This document shows positions 25,364 through 34,015 of a stretch of 58,971 nucleotides of DNA, piece by piece. Origin of the DNA: Nitrospirota bacterium. Lineage in GTDB: Bacteria; Nitrospirota; Nitrospiria; Nitrospirales; Nitrospiraceae. Position 1 is the first letter of the stretch. Each line of letters opens with the position of its first letter. The stretch is from NCBI GenBank assembly GCA_018971525.1, contig JAGXAR010000020.1, positions 1-58,971 on the forward strand, read 5' to 3'. The translations under genes and the position numbers were made by a program. Under the pieces are notes generated by a model. That model was not told the origin of the DNA. It did not search any database and saw only the letters and a list, made by a program, of their open reading frames with translations.

Positions 25364-25906
25364 TTACAGGAGAACCTTTGTAAACTCTGCGTCTGGAGGA
25401 CCTTGGGAGACGAAATAATGAATCTCTGTTCCCAGATGTCTGCTCTTGAGGTCTTCAATAAGTGTGACTTCGGTACTCGTTACGACTCCCAAAGATGCTC
25501 GGTCCTCCTTGTAAGGAAGAGGAAATAGCCCGTGGAAGCTCGACCGAGCCCATTCTCGAGCCCAATCACTGCGCGTAAGTTCCAAAATGGTCGTTTCAGA
25601 TCCTAGAAGGCCTGCTGCATCGGTCACCCGGATGACGACTTGTGAATGGCCATTGATCGAGGTCACCTGATTATAAGCGCGACTGGTCAGTTGGTATTCC
25701 TGTGGACAGATGAAAGACCGATTTGTATCGAGACGCGACAGACCTTCGCCGAGTATGGGCCAGTCCAGGTCACTTCGAACAATATTATCGGATGGTTGGG
25801 GTATTGGATTCTGACTGTTGTCGAATTCTTCTAGAATGCCCCATCGTTCCTGCACGAGCTTCCGAAGCTCTTTGTAAACCTCCCCATGACCCTCCCCTGA
25901 TTTCAT
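25364..25906 (-). CDS. Hypothetical protein whose start lies inside an IS3 end
   Basis: A 180-residue reading of unknown function. Its ATG (MKSGEG) has GGAGG 5 nt upstream, but both the start codon and the Shine-Dalgarno lie within the left terminal region of the IS3 element (from about 25887). The first six or seven residues are therefore IS-derived and the native N-terminus may have been lost. The body reads like a real soluble protein (VYKELRKLVQERWGILEEF, SQVVIRVTDAAGLLGSETT). No family recognised. Either a truncated gene rescued by the IS end or a decaying remnant. Confidence 0.45.
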   Translation of the reverse strand: MKSGEGHGEVYKELRKLVQERWGILEEFDNSQNPIPQPSDNIVRSDLDWPILGEGLSRLDTNRSFICPQEYQLTSRAYNQVTSINGHSQVVIRVTDAAGLLGSETTILELTRSDWAREWARSSFHGLFPLPYKEDRASLGVVTSTEVTLIEDLKSRHLGTEIHYFVSQGPPDAEFTKVLL

Positions 25907-25931
25907 AGACACCTCCATAAGTGGGAGAATT

Positions 25932-26359
25932 ATGAAATCGGCGGTCAGCATGCCAGACACCACGCGACGTCGGTTTACCGACGCATTCAAGTCCGAGGCG
26001 GTCCAGCTTACGCAGGAATCGGGCCGGCCGGTGGCCCAGGTGGCTCGGGAACTCGGGATGTCGGACCATGTACTGTACCGTTGGAGGATCGAGCAGCGAC
26101 ACGTGGAATCCCAGGGCCGCACGCGCCAGGAGGTGCGCGCTGGACAGGAAGAACTGATACGGCTCAAACGGGAAAACGAGATGCTCCGAAAGGAGCGGGA
26201 TTTTTTACTGATGAGACCGTCAAAGTGTGCGCGTATAACTTTCCTCACAAGTGGTGTTTCTGCAGGAAAACAGGCAATTATTGAGCACACGCTACGCACT
26301 ATTTGATGGTCGGCTCAGTAAGACGTGCGGCGGCGTTCTTCGCGAGGGAATCCAAATGA
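25932..26359 (+). pseudogene. IS3 orfA, split by a MITE
   Basis: Encodes the IS3 helix-turn-helix protein: RRRFTDAFKSEAVQLTQESG, VARELGMSDHVLYRWRIEQR and the leucine-zipper region LKRENEMLRKERDFL. Codon 92 (TTA, 26205-26207) is followed by foreign sequence. Removing 26208-26320 joins it to AGACGTGCG and restores [12 protein letters not shown] followed by TGA at 26357-26359, the normal orfA ending. The stop then overlaps the orfB ATG at 26356, as usual in this family. Confidence 0.85.
26208..26318 (+). mobile_element. 111-bp MITE inserted in IS3 orfA (TA target duplication)
   Basis: Flanked by TA at 26206-26207 and 26319-26320. The left terminus CTGATGAGACCGTCAAA is an imperfect inverted copy of the right terminus TTTGATGGTCGGCTCAG (13 of 17 pair), with the flanking TA extending the symmetry. 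TA duplication and short inverted ends point to mobilisation by an IS630/Tc1-mariner transposase. It has no coding capacity. An IS630-type transposase fragment is present at the end of the window. Confidence 0.8.
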
Positions 26360-27218
26360 GATACCGGGCGATCCAGGAGCACGACCGTCGCTTTCCCATC
26401 CGGCTCATGTGCCGCGCGCTCACGGTCTCGCCCTCCGGCTATTACGCCTGGGCAAGCCGGCCCGAGAGCGACCGGTCGGTGCACAACCGCGCCCTGCTCT
26501 CGGCCATCCGGGGATCCACAGGGAGTCCCGTGAGACCTACGGAAGTTCCAGCATCTGGGACGCATTGATCAAGCGGGGGCACGGTGTCGGCGAGCATCGC
26601 GTCGCCCGGCTGATGCGCCAGGACGGCATCCGGACCAAGACCGTGAAGCAGTGGCGTGCCACCACCCAGTCCCAGCATCGGTTCCCCGTGGCGGCGAACA
26701 CCCTCCGTCGCCAGTTCACGGTCGAGTCTCCGAATCGGGTGTGGGCCGGGGACCTCACCGACGTGTGGACCACCGAGGGCTGGCTCTACCTGGCCGTGGT
26801 CCTCGATCTGTACTCGCGCCTCGTGATCGACTGGGTGATGGGCCACCGGCTGACCGGGGAACTGGCCGAGCAGGCCCTCACGATGGCGCTGGCAAACCGA
26901 AGCCCACGGCCCGGGCTCCTGCACCACTCGGATCGCGGGAGTCAGTATGCTGCTACGCGCTACCAGCGTCTGCTCGGTGAGCACGGTATCACCACCAGCA
27001 TGAGCCGCACCGGCAACTGCTGGGACAACGCCTGTGTCGAAAGCTTCTTCGGGACACTCACGCGCGAGCTCGTGTACCATCGGCACTACGCGACCCGTGC
27101 AGACGCGATACAGGACATCTTTGAGTACATGAGGTGTTCTATAATCGGCAAGCGCCGTCACTCGACCCTCGACTATGACTCCCCGGCCGAGTTCGAAGCG
27201 AGGACGACTGTGGCTTAA
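26356..27218 (+). pseudogene. IS3 orfB transposase with one-base frameshift
   Basis: A DDE integrase-type transposase. It begins [20 protein letters not shown], with the helical part through [16 protein letters not shown]. At the G run 26510-26513 a single missing base shifts the frame; the rest continues intact: [20 protein letters not shown], catalytic Asp in VWAGDLTDVWTTEGWLYLAV, Asp in LLHHSDRGSQYA, Glu in NCWDNACVESFFGTLTREL. Adding one G would give a full-length protein, so the decay is recent. Confidence 0.85.
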
Positions 27219-27242
27219 TCAGATGTCCACGGAATTGGGGGT

Positions 27243-27404
27243 CACCGTCTGCGCGGGAGGACTGGTTGTTCCTTGCGCGGCAGTAAATGTGAGAGTGGTG
27301 GGGGAATAGGGGAAGGCCGATATTTCTCCGGCAGGGAGAAGCAAGCCAACCATTCCTGCGACGATCCAGCCTGTGTGTTTGACCAGAGCCTTGGATAGTA
27401 TCAT
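27243..27404 (-). pseudogene. 5' fragment of an exported Ig-like/BACON-type protein cut by IS3
   Basis: A signal peptide (WIVAGMVGLLLPAGEISA) is followed by the start of an Ig-like strand pattern, LTFTAAQGTTSPPAQTVT, typical of BACON or choice-of-anchor repeats (LTFTATQG...PASQTVTV). The reading then enters the IS3 right end (PNSVDI) and stops. The remainder is not recognisable on the far side of the IS, so the 3' part was probably lost. Confidence 0.6.
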
Positions 27405-27833
27405 CTTGTGTCGCCCTATCATGGGTGATCAAGTGAGTGAGGGCACATTCGAGAATGGTGTGTCGCTCATTCTCACATCAACGTTTGTTAGAACTTGAGC
27501 AAGCGCTGTGCCAAAAAATTAGGTTTAGGTTCTTGTTAGAACATCGCGCAAATCCGATCTTGTTGTTCCAACAGCCAGGAACTGGCTTCTGTGGACGATT
27601 CTCAGGACTGTACGGAGAATCAGCCGGTCTATGACACGATTGGCCGGACAGGTGTGATGCGGTCAGGGCCTGGCGTGTTGGGGATCGCGCTGAATATAAG
27701 GGCTCATGCCAGTCGGGCAGGGCGGCACGGAATGGGAAAAATGCGGAAAAGAATGTGCAGGATTCTTGCTCACGGGTAGGATCGTATGGGTTTGGTTTGT
27801 CCGGCGGCGTTTCTCTCAGAGAGAGGATAATCA
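27405..27833. other. Intergenic region with short direct repeat
   Basis: No gene that I can support. Two copies of TTGTTAGAAC lie at about 27485 and 27533, 48 bp apart, upstream of the 27834 gene; they could be operator half-sites. No confident promoter boxes were assigned. Confidence 0.3.
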
Positions 27834-28100
27834 ATGTCATTGCTGCATGTCGTGCAAGATGAATCCCGCGAAAAAGAGGGCTCCCAACGTTGGTCGCGTG
27901 GGGCAAAGTTTGCTCTCCAGTGGGTGGTCGGCATTGTGGTAGTGTTTGCGTTTGGTTCCTGGCTCGTGTGGCTCTCCGCCTATCTTCAACGGACATATGT
28001 TGAAGAGGAGATTCGGGCCGCCTGCCAGCGGGTCATGCCTGACTCGGTGCAACGGTGTGTGGATACGGTGGTGATTCAACGGGGGGGCGCGAGACGATGA
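27834..28100 (+). CDS. Small single-pass membrane protein
   Basis: An 88-residue protein: a short charged N-terminus, one transmembrane helix (VVGIVVVFAFGSWLVWLSAY) and a C-terminal soluble part with two Cys (AACQRVMPDSVQRCVD) that may form a disulfide. Its TGA overlaps the ATG of the next gene (ATGA), so the two are translationally coupled and may work together. No family recognised. Confidence 0.6.
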   Translation: MSLLHVVQDESREKEGSQRWSRGAKFALQWVVGIVVVFAFGSWLVWLSAYLQRTYVEEEIRAACQRVMPDSVQRCVDTVVIQRGGARR

Positions 28101-29095
28101 CTGGGTGGACTCGCCGGGCATCCGTAGCTGTGCTGTGGGGGTGGCTCACGATCGTAGGCCTGGCGTGCAGTGTTCAGCCTACAGCGGCGCAGGAATCCAT
28201 CACAGAATCACGTCAAAAATTCGATTTTTCCATCGGAACGTGGATCAGCACAGGAGATACACGCTGGGCGCACAATGCCTCTTCCGTAGCCGGGTTGGGG
28301 AATCCGACGTCAAAGTTAACCTATAAAGATGTCGGCACAAATGTGATTGACCTGGCGGGGAAGTACTGGTTTTCCTCAAAGATGTTTGGCCGGCTGAATG
28401 TAGGTGTTGCGGATATCGGTGGTGGGCGCCTGACGGATAACGATTATGGCACTGGGCAGCGGCTGTTTTCGAGCACGATCAGCAATATCCCGGGGAACAA
28501 CATGTGGTACGTCAATGCCGATCTTGGCGGCCGGGTCACCGAGTTCGCCAACCACCGCGGCTTTCTCGACGTATTCGGAGGCTACCAATATTGGCATACG
28601 GAATATCAGGCCGTGGGCATCGGACAGGTCGTCTGTGATCCAAGCGCGATACCGGGCTTAACCTGTGCCGCAGCTGGAACCAGCAGCAATCAAGGTCAAA
28701 CCGTGATCACCAACACGACGAACTGGCATTCGCTCCGCGTGGGCGCTTCAACGGAGTATCGACTAACGAGGCGCTTCAGCCTTCAGGGGACGGTAGCCTT
28801 GATCCCCGTCAGTGTGCTTGACAACAAAGACCAGCATCACTTAAGGAGCGATCTCCAACAAAACCCGAGCTTCTCGATGACGGGATATGGGGTGGGAGCC
28901 GATGTCGACGTCGGTGTTCGAGTCATGATCACCAGGAACCTGGCTGCCAATGCGGGCTATCGCCTGTATTACAACCGTGTGCTCAGCGGTCATCTCACCA
29001 CCCATCCGGTCGTCGGATCTTCAGATTCTTTTTCCCTCACCGAGTTTCAATCCCTTCGACAGGGGGTAACGGCCGGTCTTAGCCTTATCTTCTAG
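28097..29095 (+). CDS. Predicted outer-membrane protein
   Basis: A 332-residue protein; the start is fixed by ATGA overlap with the preceding gene. It has a signal peptide (VLWGWLTIVGLACSVQPTAA) and then beta-barrel-like strands throughout (KFDFSIGTWIST, FGRLNVGVADIGGGR, NYGYRL-type hairpins near the end) finishing in GVTAGLSLIF with the terminal Phe characteristic of proteins assembled by BamA. It resembles generic porin-family or omptin-like barrels, but no catalytic motif was seen. It is paired with the small membrane protein upstream. Confidence 0.65.
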   Translation: MTGWTRRASVAVLWGWLTIVGLACSVQPTAAQESITESRQKFDFSIGTWISTGDTRWAHNASSVAGLGNPTSKLTYKDVGTNVIDLAGKYWFSSKMFGRLNVGVADIGGGRLTDNDYGTGQRLFSSTISNIPGNNMWYVNADLGGRVTEFANHRGFLDVFGGYQYWHTEYQAVGIGQVVCDPSAIPGLTCAAAGTSSNQGQTVITNTTNWHSLRVGASTEYRLTRRFSLQGTVALIPVSVLDNKDQHHLRSDLQQNPSFSMTGYGVGADVDVGVRVMITRNLAANAGYRLYYNRVLSGHLTTHPVVGSSDSFSLTEFQSLRQGVTAGLSLIF

Positions 29096-29140
29096 TCAGG
29101 CTGTTGAAAAGGCCGCCGGCGGCGTTCTCGGGTCGCCTCC
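29096..29140. repeat. Half copy of GATGCTGAAAA-type intergenic element
   Basis: TCAGGCTGTTGAAAAGGCCG then CCGGCGGCGTTCTCGGGTCG. It resembles the left ends of the elements at 37831, 47096 and 52424, but no matching right end is found. Confidence 0.5.
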
Positions 29141-29191
29141 CTAGTATCTATATTGTTTTTCAATACCCTGGCAGAACACTCTTCCTTGATT

Positions 29192-30256
29192 TCAGCGACG
29201 GCGTCCTGACGGCAGCGTCTCGTCTTCGTATTGAAGAAAGAGGCGTTTGGCCTCTGGGTGAAGATGGCCTGGATGGCCGTGAGGGATGCCGACGGTGCGG
29301 AAGAGCGGCGTGAGCTTGCCGTTCGGATGTAGGTAGCCCGCGCGAAGCGGGACCGTGCGCGTACTGTGGCGGATCAAGTGGCAGGGAGTCGGTCTGATCG
29401 AGGTGAGCCACTCGGCAATGTCGTGCGGGTTGCCGATCGAGGCCGAGAGCAAGAGCAGTCGTGCTTGACTCGGGCAGAAGATGATCGTTTCTTCCCAGAC
29501 GACACCCCGTTCGGGATCTGCGATATATTGAGACTCGTCCAAAATCACCAGGCCTAACGTGTCCAAGCGAACGTCGATTTCACCGCCTCCTGCGTCGTAG
29601 AGCAGATTCCGCAAGATTTCCGTCGTCATAATCAGGAGGGGTGCTTGCCCGTTGTCTCGCCGATCGCCGGTCAGAATGCCGACCTGGTCTGCCCCGAATA
29701 TTTTCGAAAACTCCGTGTACTTCGTGTTCGAGAGGGCCTTGAGGGGGGACGTGTAGATGACCGTCCGGTTCTCCGCGATGGCACGGCGGGCCGCTTCGAC
29801 CGCAACATAGGTCTTTCCGCTTCCCGTGGGGACGCTCACGACCACGTCACCTTCTCTCAGTTTGGCGATGGCGTCATCCTGCCAGGCATCCGGGACAAAC
29901 GTCTTCGATGGCGGCACTCCCAGTCCCTCCAGCCAGCTGGAGAGGGTAATGGCCGGTTCCTGGGATTCCGGTTCAACCGGCTTATGTGGGGCGCGACGTG
30001 GCGGTGCCGAGGGCTTCGGTTTCCGAGCGGCGGGGGTCTGTTGAGGGGGTGGAGCGGGGCGAGTCTGTCGCTCGCCGATCAAGGTCAAGAGATCGGACTC
30101 AAAACCAGCGCGATTTTCGGCGGAGTGGCGCAGCAAGACCTCGATCAAGCGGCGTTTGCCCGCCCGAAAATGTCGCTGGACGCGCCCGCGCGCAAGACGG
30201 TGCAAGAGCGCGATCGGTTGTTGAACCAGGAGTTGTTCGAGTTCTTCGGTAGTCAT
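29192..30256 (-). CDS. Ski2-like helicase, N-terminal (ATP-binding) half
   Basis: A 354-residue protein carrying only RecA lobe 1 of a superfamily 2 helicase. An N-terminal helical and Pro-rich region (about 1-100) is followed by the Q-motif region (VPDAWQDDAIAKL), Walker A VVVSVPTGSGKT, motif Ia (YTSPLKALSNTKY), motif II DESQ (LVILDESQYIAD) and motif III (LLLLSASIGNP). It stops right after the lobe-1/lobe-2 linker (FLQYEDETLPSGRRR). Lobe 2 is encoded by the gene immediately upstream (30361-32220), in reverse of the normal order. The two products would need to associate to form an active ATPase. Confidence 0.85.
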   Translation of the reverse strand: MTTEELEQLLVQQPIALLHRLARGRVQRHFRAGKRRLIEVLLRHSAENRAGFESDLLTLIGERQTRPAPPPQQTPAARKPKPSAPPRRAPHKPVEPESQEPAITLSSWLEGLGVPPSKTFVPDAWQDDAIAKLREGDVVVSVPTGSGKTYVAVEAARRAIAENRTVIYTSPLKALSNTKYTEFSKIFGADQVGILTGDRRDNGQAPLLIMTTEILRNLLYDAGGGEIDVRLDTLGLVILDESQYIADPERGVVWEETIIFCPSQARLLLLSASIGNPHDIAEWLTSIRPTPCHLIRHSTRTVPLRAGYLHPNGKLTPLFRTVGIPHGHPGHLHPEAKRLFLQYEDETLPSGRRR

Positions 30257-30360
30257 CGTTTCTCTGTTTGGCCTGAAGCGATGGATGCCGCTGGCTTCGT
30301 CTCGACCTGAGTCTGACCCCTTACGCCTGATGCCTCACCCCTCACCCCTCACGTCTTTTC

Positions 30361-32220
30361 TCACGGCAATTCCTCCAGCACGCCACGGCGCAGGGCGGCG
30401 ATGGCCCGTGAGGCGCTGTCTGCTAATCCGGGGTGCGTACCCTTGAGCGTGTGGAGTTGTGAGAGGAATTCCAAGGTTCGCGCCAAGAGGCGGTAGATAT
30501 CGCCTTCAGCCATCGTGGTGTTTTTACAGAGGCCGATCCAGGTGAGTGAGGGATCGCCGATCCACCGTTCCGTTACCGCAGCGATGTCGGCTCGCAAAAG
30601 CGGGGGATCTTCGTGCGGTGAAAGCGACGCAGCCAGTTTACGAACCTGCCCCAACAATGAAGCCAATCCTGAACTGACGCGAGGAAAGGCGCCCGGGCGA
30701 TCGTCGTCGTGGGCGATGCTGGACATGACGGCGGCCAGCATCGCGGGATCGGCTCCGTTGAACGCATCGGCACGCAGCAATTCCGTGATGAGCAGCGAGT
30801 GGTCGATGCGGATGAGTCTGGCCCATTCGCCGTCTTCGGTCAGATGGGCTGTCGGCGTGAGGTAGCCGAACTGCTGCAGGACGTCGATCTTCTCCTGGAA
30901 CCGGTGCCAGAGACTTGTGCGCAGAGCCTGGATCGATTTGAGGTGCCGGTGCTGTTCCTGCCGAAGCTTGGAGGCGAGGGGATAGTCCCTCTGACAGGCT
31001 GAACGCGAAGGACAGGTTGGACAGGCAAAGTCGCCGAGGGTTTGCACGACGGCGTCAGGAATCGGTTCATTGTCTTTTGGAATCAGGATAGGAAGCTCCG
31101 GCAGCCTGGTCGGCAACTCTTCCAAGTGCTGCAGCAATTCTTCCACGCTCTCCGGCGTGCACCAGGGATAGACCGGCGCGTCCACGCAGTCGAGGATACG
31201 GTCGGATACCTCGGTTACCGTGGAGGCGGGCGATTCGGTAATGCCTCCGCCCTGACGCAGTGCCGTGATCATCGGGCTCTTCTGTCCCTTGCTACGGTAT
31301 TGTCGCAGGACGACGCCTCGGCCACGGGCGAACCCTACCACGCGACCGGGGGTGAGAAAGTGAAACCGTGCCGCGACTTCCGGTGGTTCGTGTCTCCTGA
31401 CGGGGGCACGGTGCGATTTCTGGCGGCGGACCTGGTCGAAGGTCTGCCATTCTGTGATCCAGTCGGTGCAGACGCGCGGCCCGAACGGTTCCATCTGATC
31501 GCGCAGATCGTCCAACTTGCGTTCCAAGACTTCGGCGCGCTGGTTGAGCTGAAATTGCGCAAAGCTTTTGGCGAGGATCGGTTGGATTTGATCCAGGGGA
31601 TGTGCCTTGAGGAGATTCAAGACCATCGGATAGCTAATGAGAAATTGGCTGTTGATCGCCTCCGGATGGCCGGTGAAGCCTTTGGTCAGCACGTTCAGAT
31701 CGATGTAGGGCGAGGGGGTGACGATGGCGAAGCCTACGAGATCTTTTCCGCGGCGTCCCGCGCGGCCGGCAATCTGCTGCACCTCGCCGATCGTCAAGTC
31801 CATGAAGTCTCGTGACTTGCGAATGCTGGACTGCGTGATGATGACGGTTCGCGCAGGGAAATCGACCCCGGCGGCCAGTGTGGTCGTGGCGAAGACGGCA
31901 TCGAGACAGCCATGCCGCATTAGTTCCTCAACCGCGATTTTCCACGAGGGCAGATGGCCTGCATGATGCGCGGCCACGCCGATGCGCTGGACGGTCGGGA
32001 TGAGGGGGTGTTCGGCGATGCTGGGATATTGGGCGATCACCTTTTCCAGCACGGTGGCGATCGCCTGCTGACGAGACGGCGGGAGGAGGATGTGGCTATG
32101 GTCGAAGGCCTGCATCGCTTCATCGCACGCACGGCGCGATGTGAGGAACACGATGGCAGGGGTCAAGTGCTTCTCGCGAAGGGCGATAATCAGATCAACC
32201 GGATGGATCGAGGGAGGCAT
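30361..32220 (-). CDS. Ski2-like helicase, C-terminal (lobe 2 plus DSHCT-like) half
   Basis: A 619-residue protein that begins at the helicase linker ([16 protein letters not shown]) and contains motif IV (TPAIVFLTSRRACDEA), motif V (TTTLAAGVDFPARTVI) and motif VI (QIAGRAGRRG). A long helical region, a small Cys-rich knuckle (FACPTCPSRSACQ) and a DSHCT-like C-terminus (DPAMLAAVMSSIAHDDDRPG) follow. Walker A and B are absent. It overlaps the end of glgC by 26 nt and precedes the lobe-1 gene by 104 bp. The natural helicase order is N-half then C-half; here the genes are swapped. Confidence 0.85.
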   Translation of the reverse strand: MPPSIHPVDLIIALREKHLTPAIVFLTSRRACDEAMQAFDHSHILLPPSRQQAIATVLEKVIAQYPSIAEHPLIPTVQRIGVAAHHAGHLPSWKIAVEELMRHGCLDAVFATTTLAAGVDFPARTVIITQSSIRKSRDFMDLTIGEVQQIAGRAGRRGKDLVGFAIVTPSPYIDLNVLTKGFTGHPEAINSQFLISYPMVLNLLKAHPLDQIQPILAKSFAQFQLNQRAEVLERKLDDLRDQMEPFGPRVCTDWITEWQTFDQVRRQKSHRAPVRRHEPPEVAARFHFLTPGRVVGFARGRGVVLRQYRSKGQKSPMITALRQGGGITESPASTVTEVSDRILDCVDAPVYPWCTPESVEELLQHLEELPTRLPELPILIPKDNEPIPDAVVQTLGDFACPTCPSRSACQRDYPLASKLRQEQHRHLKSIQALRTSLWHRFQEKIDVLQQFGYLTPTAHLTEDGEWARLIRIDHSLLITELLRADAFNGADPAMLAAVMSSIAHDDDRPGAFPRVSSGLASLLGQVRKLAASLSPHEDPPLLRADIAAVTERWIGDPSLTWIGLCKNTTMAEGDIYRLLARTLEFLSQLHTLKGTHPGLADSASRAIAALRRGVLEELP

Positions 32221-33433
32221 GCAGTTTCATTCCCTTTGAAATCACGACCAAGCCGGATTCGGTGACGGTAAATCGCTGGGCGTCGGCCTGTCGGTCGTAC
32301 CCGATTTCCGACTTGGGCGGGATGATGACATCCTTGTCGATGATGGCCCTCCTGATCCGACTCTGTTCGCCGATGACGACGTTTTCCATGACAATCGATT
32401 CACGCACGTCCGCGTGGTCCTGCACACGGACGTTCGGTGAGAGCACCGAGTTCTGCACCCGGCCGCCGGAGACGATGCAGCCGCCGCAGATAATGGAGTC
32501 CAATGCTACTCCCATTCTGCCTCCCTGATAGTCTTGCGCGAAGACGAATTTGGCCGGTGGATATTGCCCTTGATAGGTTCGAATCGGCCAGTGCTGGTCG
32601 TAGAGATTGAACTGAGGGTCCACCGTCACGAGGTCCATGTTTGCTTCCCAGTACGCGTCCAAGGTGCCGATGTCCCGCCAATATTTCACGCTCTTTTTGT
32701 TCGCGTCGACAAAATTGAAGGCATAGACGCGTTGATCGCGAATCATCCGTGGGATGATGTTCCTTCCAAAATCGTGTTTGCCACCCTCCTGGGCATCGGC
32801 CATCAAGTGTTCGCGGAGAATGCTGGTGCGAAATAGATAGATGCCCATCGAGGCAAAGGCATGGGTCGGATCGTTGGGGATAGACGGCGGGTGAGCCGGT
32901 TTCTCGATGAAGTCCGTAATCCGAAGATCCTCATCCACGTGGATCACGCCGAATCGATGGGCCTCTTCGATCGGAATATCGATCGCGCCGACCACGGCAT
33001 CGGCGCCTTTGGCGATCAGCCAATGGAACATCTCCATATAGTTCATCTTGTAGATATGGTCGCCGGCGAGGATGAGTACATAGTCCGGTTGTTCGGTGTC
33101 GAGCAGGAAAAGGTTTTGATAGACCGCGTCGGCGGTGCCTTGATACCATTCTTCGCTGATCCGTTGTTGGGGCGGAATCGAGGCGATGAATTCGCCGAGT
33201 TCGGCGTTGAGGATGTTCCAGCCTGTGCGGATGTGACGGTCGAGCGAGTGTGACTTGTACTGGATGAGGACGGCGACTTTTCGAAGCCCGGAGTTCAGGC
33301 AATTGCTGAGCGTGAAATCGATAATGCGATATTTCCCGCCAAAGGGAACAGCCGGCTTGGCCCGATGTTCGGTGAGAGGCTGGAGACGTTCGCCCTTGCC
33401 GCCGGCCAGCACCATGGTGAAAATGTTCGGCAT
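32195..33433 (-). CDS. glgC: Glucose-1-phosphate adenylyltransferase
   Basis: A 412-residue ADP-glucose pyrophosphorylase: glucose-1-phosphate plus ATP gives ADP-glucose for glycogen synthesis. The start [17 protein letters not shown] was chosen; the longer reading adds a non-homologous leader. Features are the nucleotide-binding [35 protein letters not shown], the substrate loop [22 protein letters not shown], and a C-terminal left-handed beta-helix of hexapeptide repeats ([20 protein letters not shown]). Length and motifs fit bacterial GlgC. Its 3' end overlaps the helicase C-half gene, indicating one transcript. Other glg genes are not in the window. Confidence 0.95.
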   Translation of the reverse strand: MPNIFTMVLAGGKGERLQPLTEHRAKPAVPFGGKYRIIDFTLSNCLNSGLRKVAVLIQYKSHSLDRHIRTGWNILNAELGEFIASIPPQQRISEEWYQGTADAVYQNLFLLDTEQPDYVLILAGDHIYKMNYMEMFHWLIAKGADAVVGAIDIPIEEAHRFGVIHVDEDLRITDFIEKPAHPPSIPNDPTHAFASMGIYLFRTSILREHLMADAQEGGKHDFGRNIIPRMIRDQRVYAFNFVDANKKSVKYWRDIGTLDAYWEANMDLVTVDPQFNLYDQHWPIRTYQGQYPPAKFVFAQDYQGGRMGVALDSIICGGCIVSGGRVQNSVLSPNVRVQDHADVRESIVMENVVIGEQSRIRRAIIDKDVIIPPKSEIGYDRQADAQRFTVTESGLVVISKGMKLHASLDPSG

Positions 33434-33561
33434 AGCCGCGAATTGTAGCAGGACGCTGAAGAAATAGAAAGAAAGCAGACTCGTTGACATCGCGAGAATG
33501 TGAGACGATACTACTCGGGACAGCCTGGAATATCCGTGAGCATTCGAGCAAAGGAGTGAGC

Positions 33562-33855
33562 ATGAACATGAAGCGGGATGTACTGGTTACGTCGCTGGTG
33601 AAACAGAAGCCTGTCCAGAAGCCGGCAATGGACCGCAGTAAAGATGCGCTCTGGCGGTTAGAACATCTTGAAAGCCAAATGGCAAAGTTGTCCGAATTGG
33701 TTCGCGAGCATGCGGAGGATGTCGATCGATTGGTGCGCATCGTAGCTGAGGATCGCGATGTCATTCGGCGTCAGTTGCTGCGCAAGCACCACGAGCAAGT
33801 CCGGGTCCGCAAGCATCTCCGTGACTCGAATTCCAAGGCAGGACTCGACTTCTGA
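33562..33855 (+). CDS. Small coiled-coil protein
   Basis: A 97-residue basic protein; AAGGAG lies 5 nt before the ATG. The centre (DALWRLEHLESQMAKLSELV to DRDVIRRQLLRKHHEQV) is a continuous amphipathic helix, likely a coiled coil. There is no signal or domain. It lies between divergent glgC and the pot operon. Function unknown. Confidence 0.55.
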   Translation: MNMKRDVLVTSLVKQKPVQKPAMDRSKDALWRLEHLESQMAKLSELVREHAEDVDRLVRIVAEDRDVIRRQLLRKHHEQVRVRKHLRDSNSKAGLDF

Positions 33856-34015
33856 ACTTCTACCTGGTGACCTCGTGCCGTCGATCCCTACCCTCGAGTC
33901 CACCGTCGCAGGATCGTGAACAAGCTCTCCCACATTACAGCTCTCGTACCGATCCCGTGGTCCAGTACTTTTAGCCCCCGAGCCGTTCGGTCCGGCGATA
34001 TTCAAATGGATCTGG

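Larger units (their letters stand above)
25887..27242 (+). mobile_element. IS3-family insertion sequence, interrupted
   Basis: An element of about 1.35 kb with overlapping orfA and orfB. The right end, read outward-in on the minus strand, is TGACCCCCAATTCCGTGGAC. The left end TGACCCTCCCCTGATTTCAT continuing AGACACC is a diverged counterpart. No matching target duplication is visible, suggesting rearrangement after insertion. It carries a 111-bp MITE in orfA and a one-base deletion in orfB. It interrupts a minus-strand exported-protein gene on its right. Confidence 0.75.

Noticed and set aside
25919-26299. Minus-strand extension of the 25364 reading through the IS3 orfA
   Set aside because: It is the antisense shadow of a well-supported IS3 orfA; the ribosome site favours 25906.
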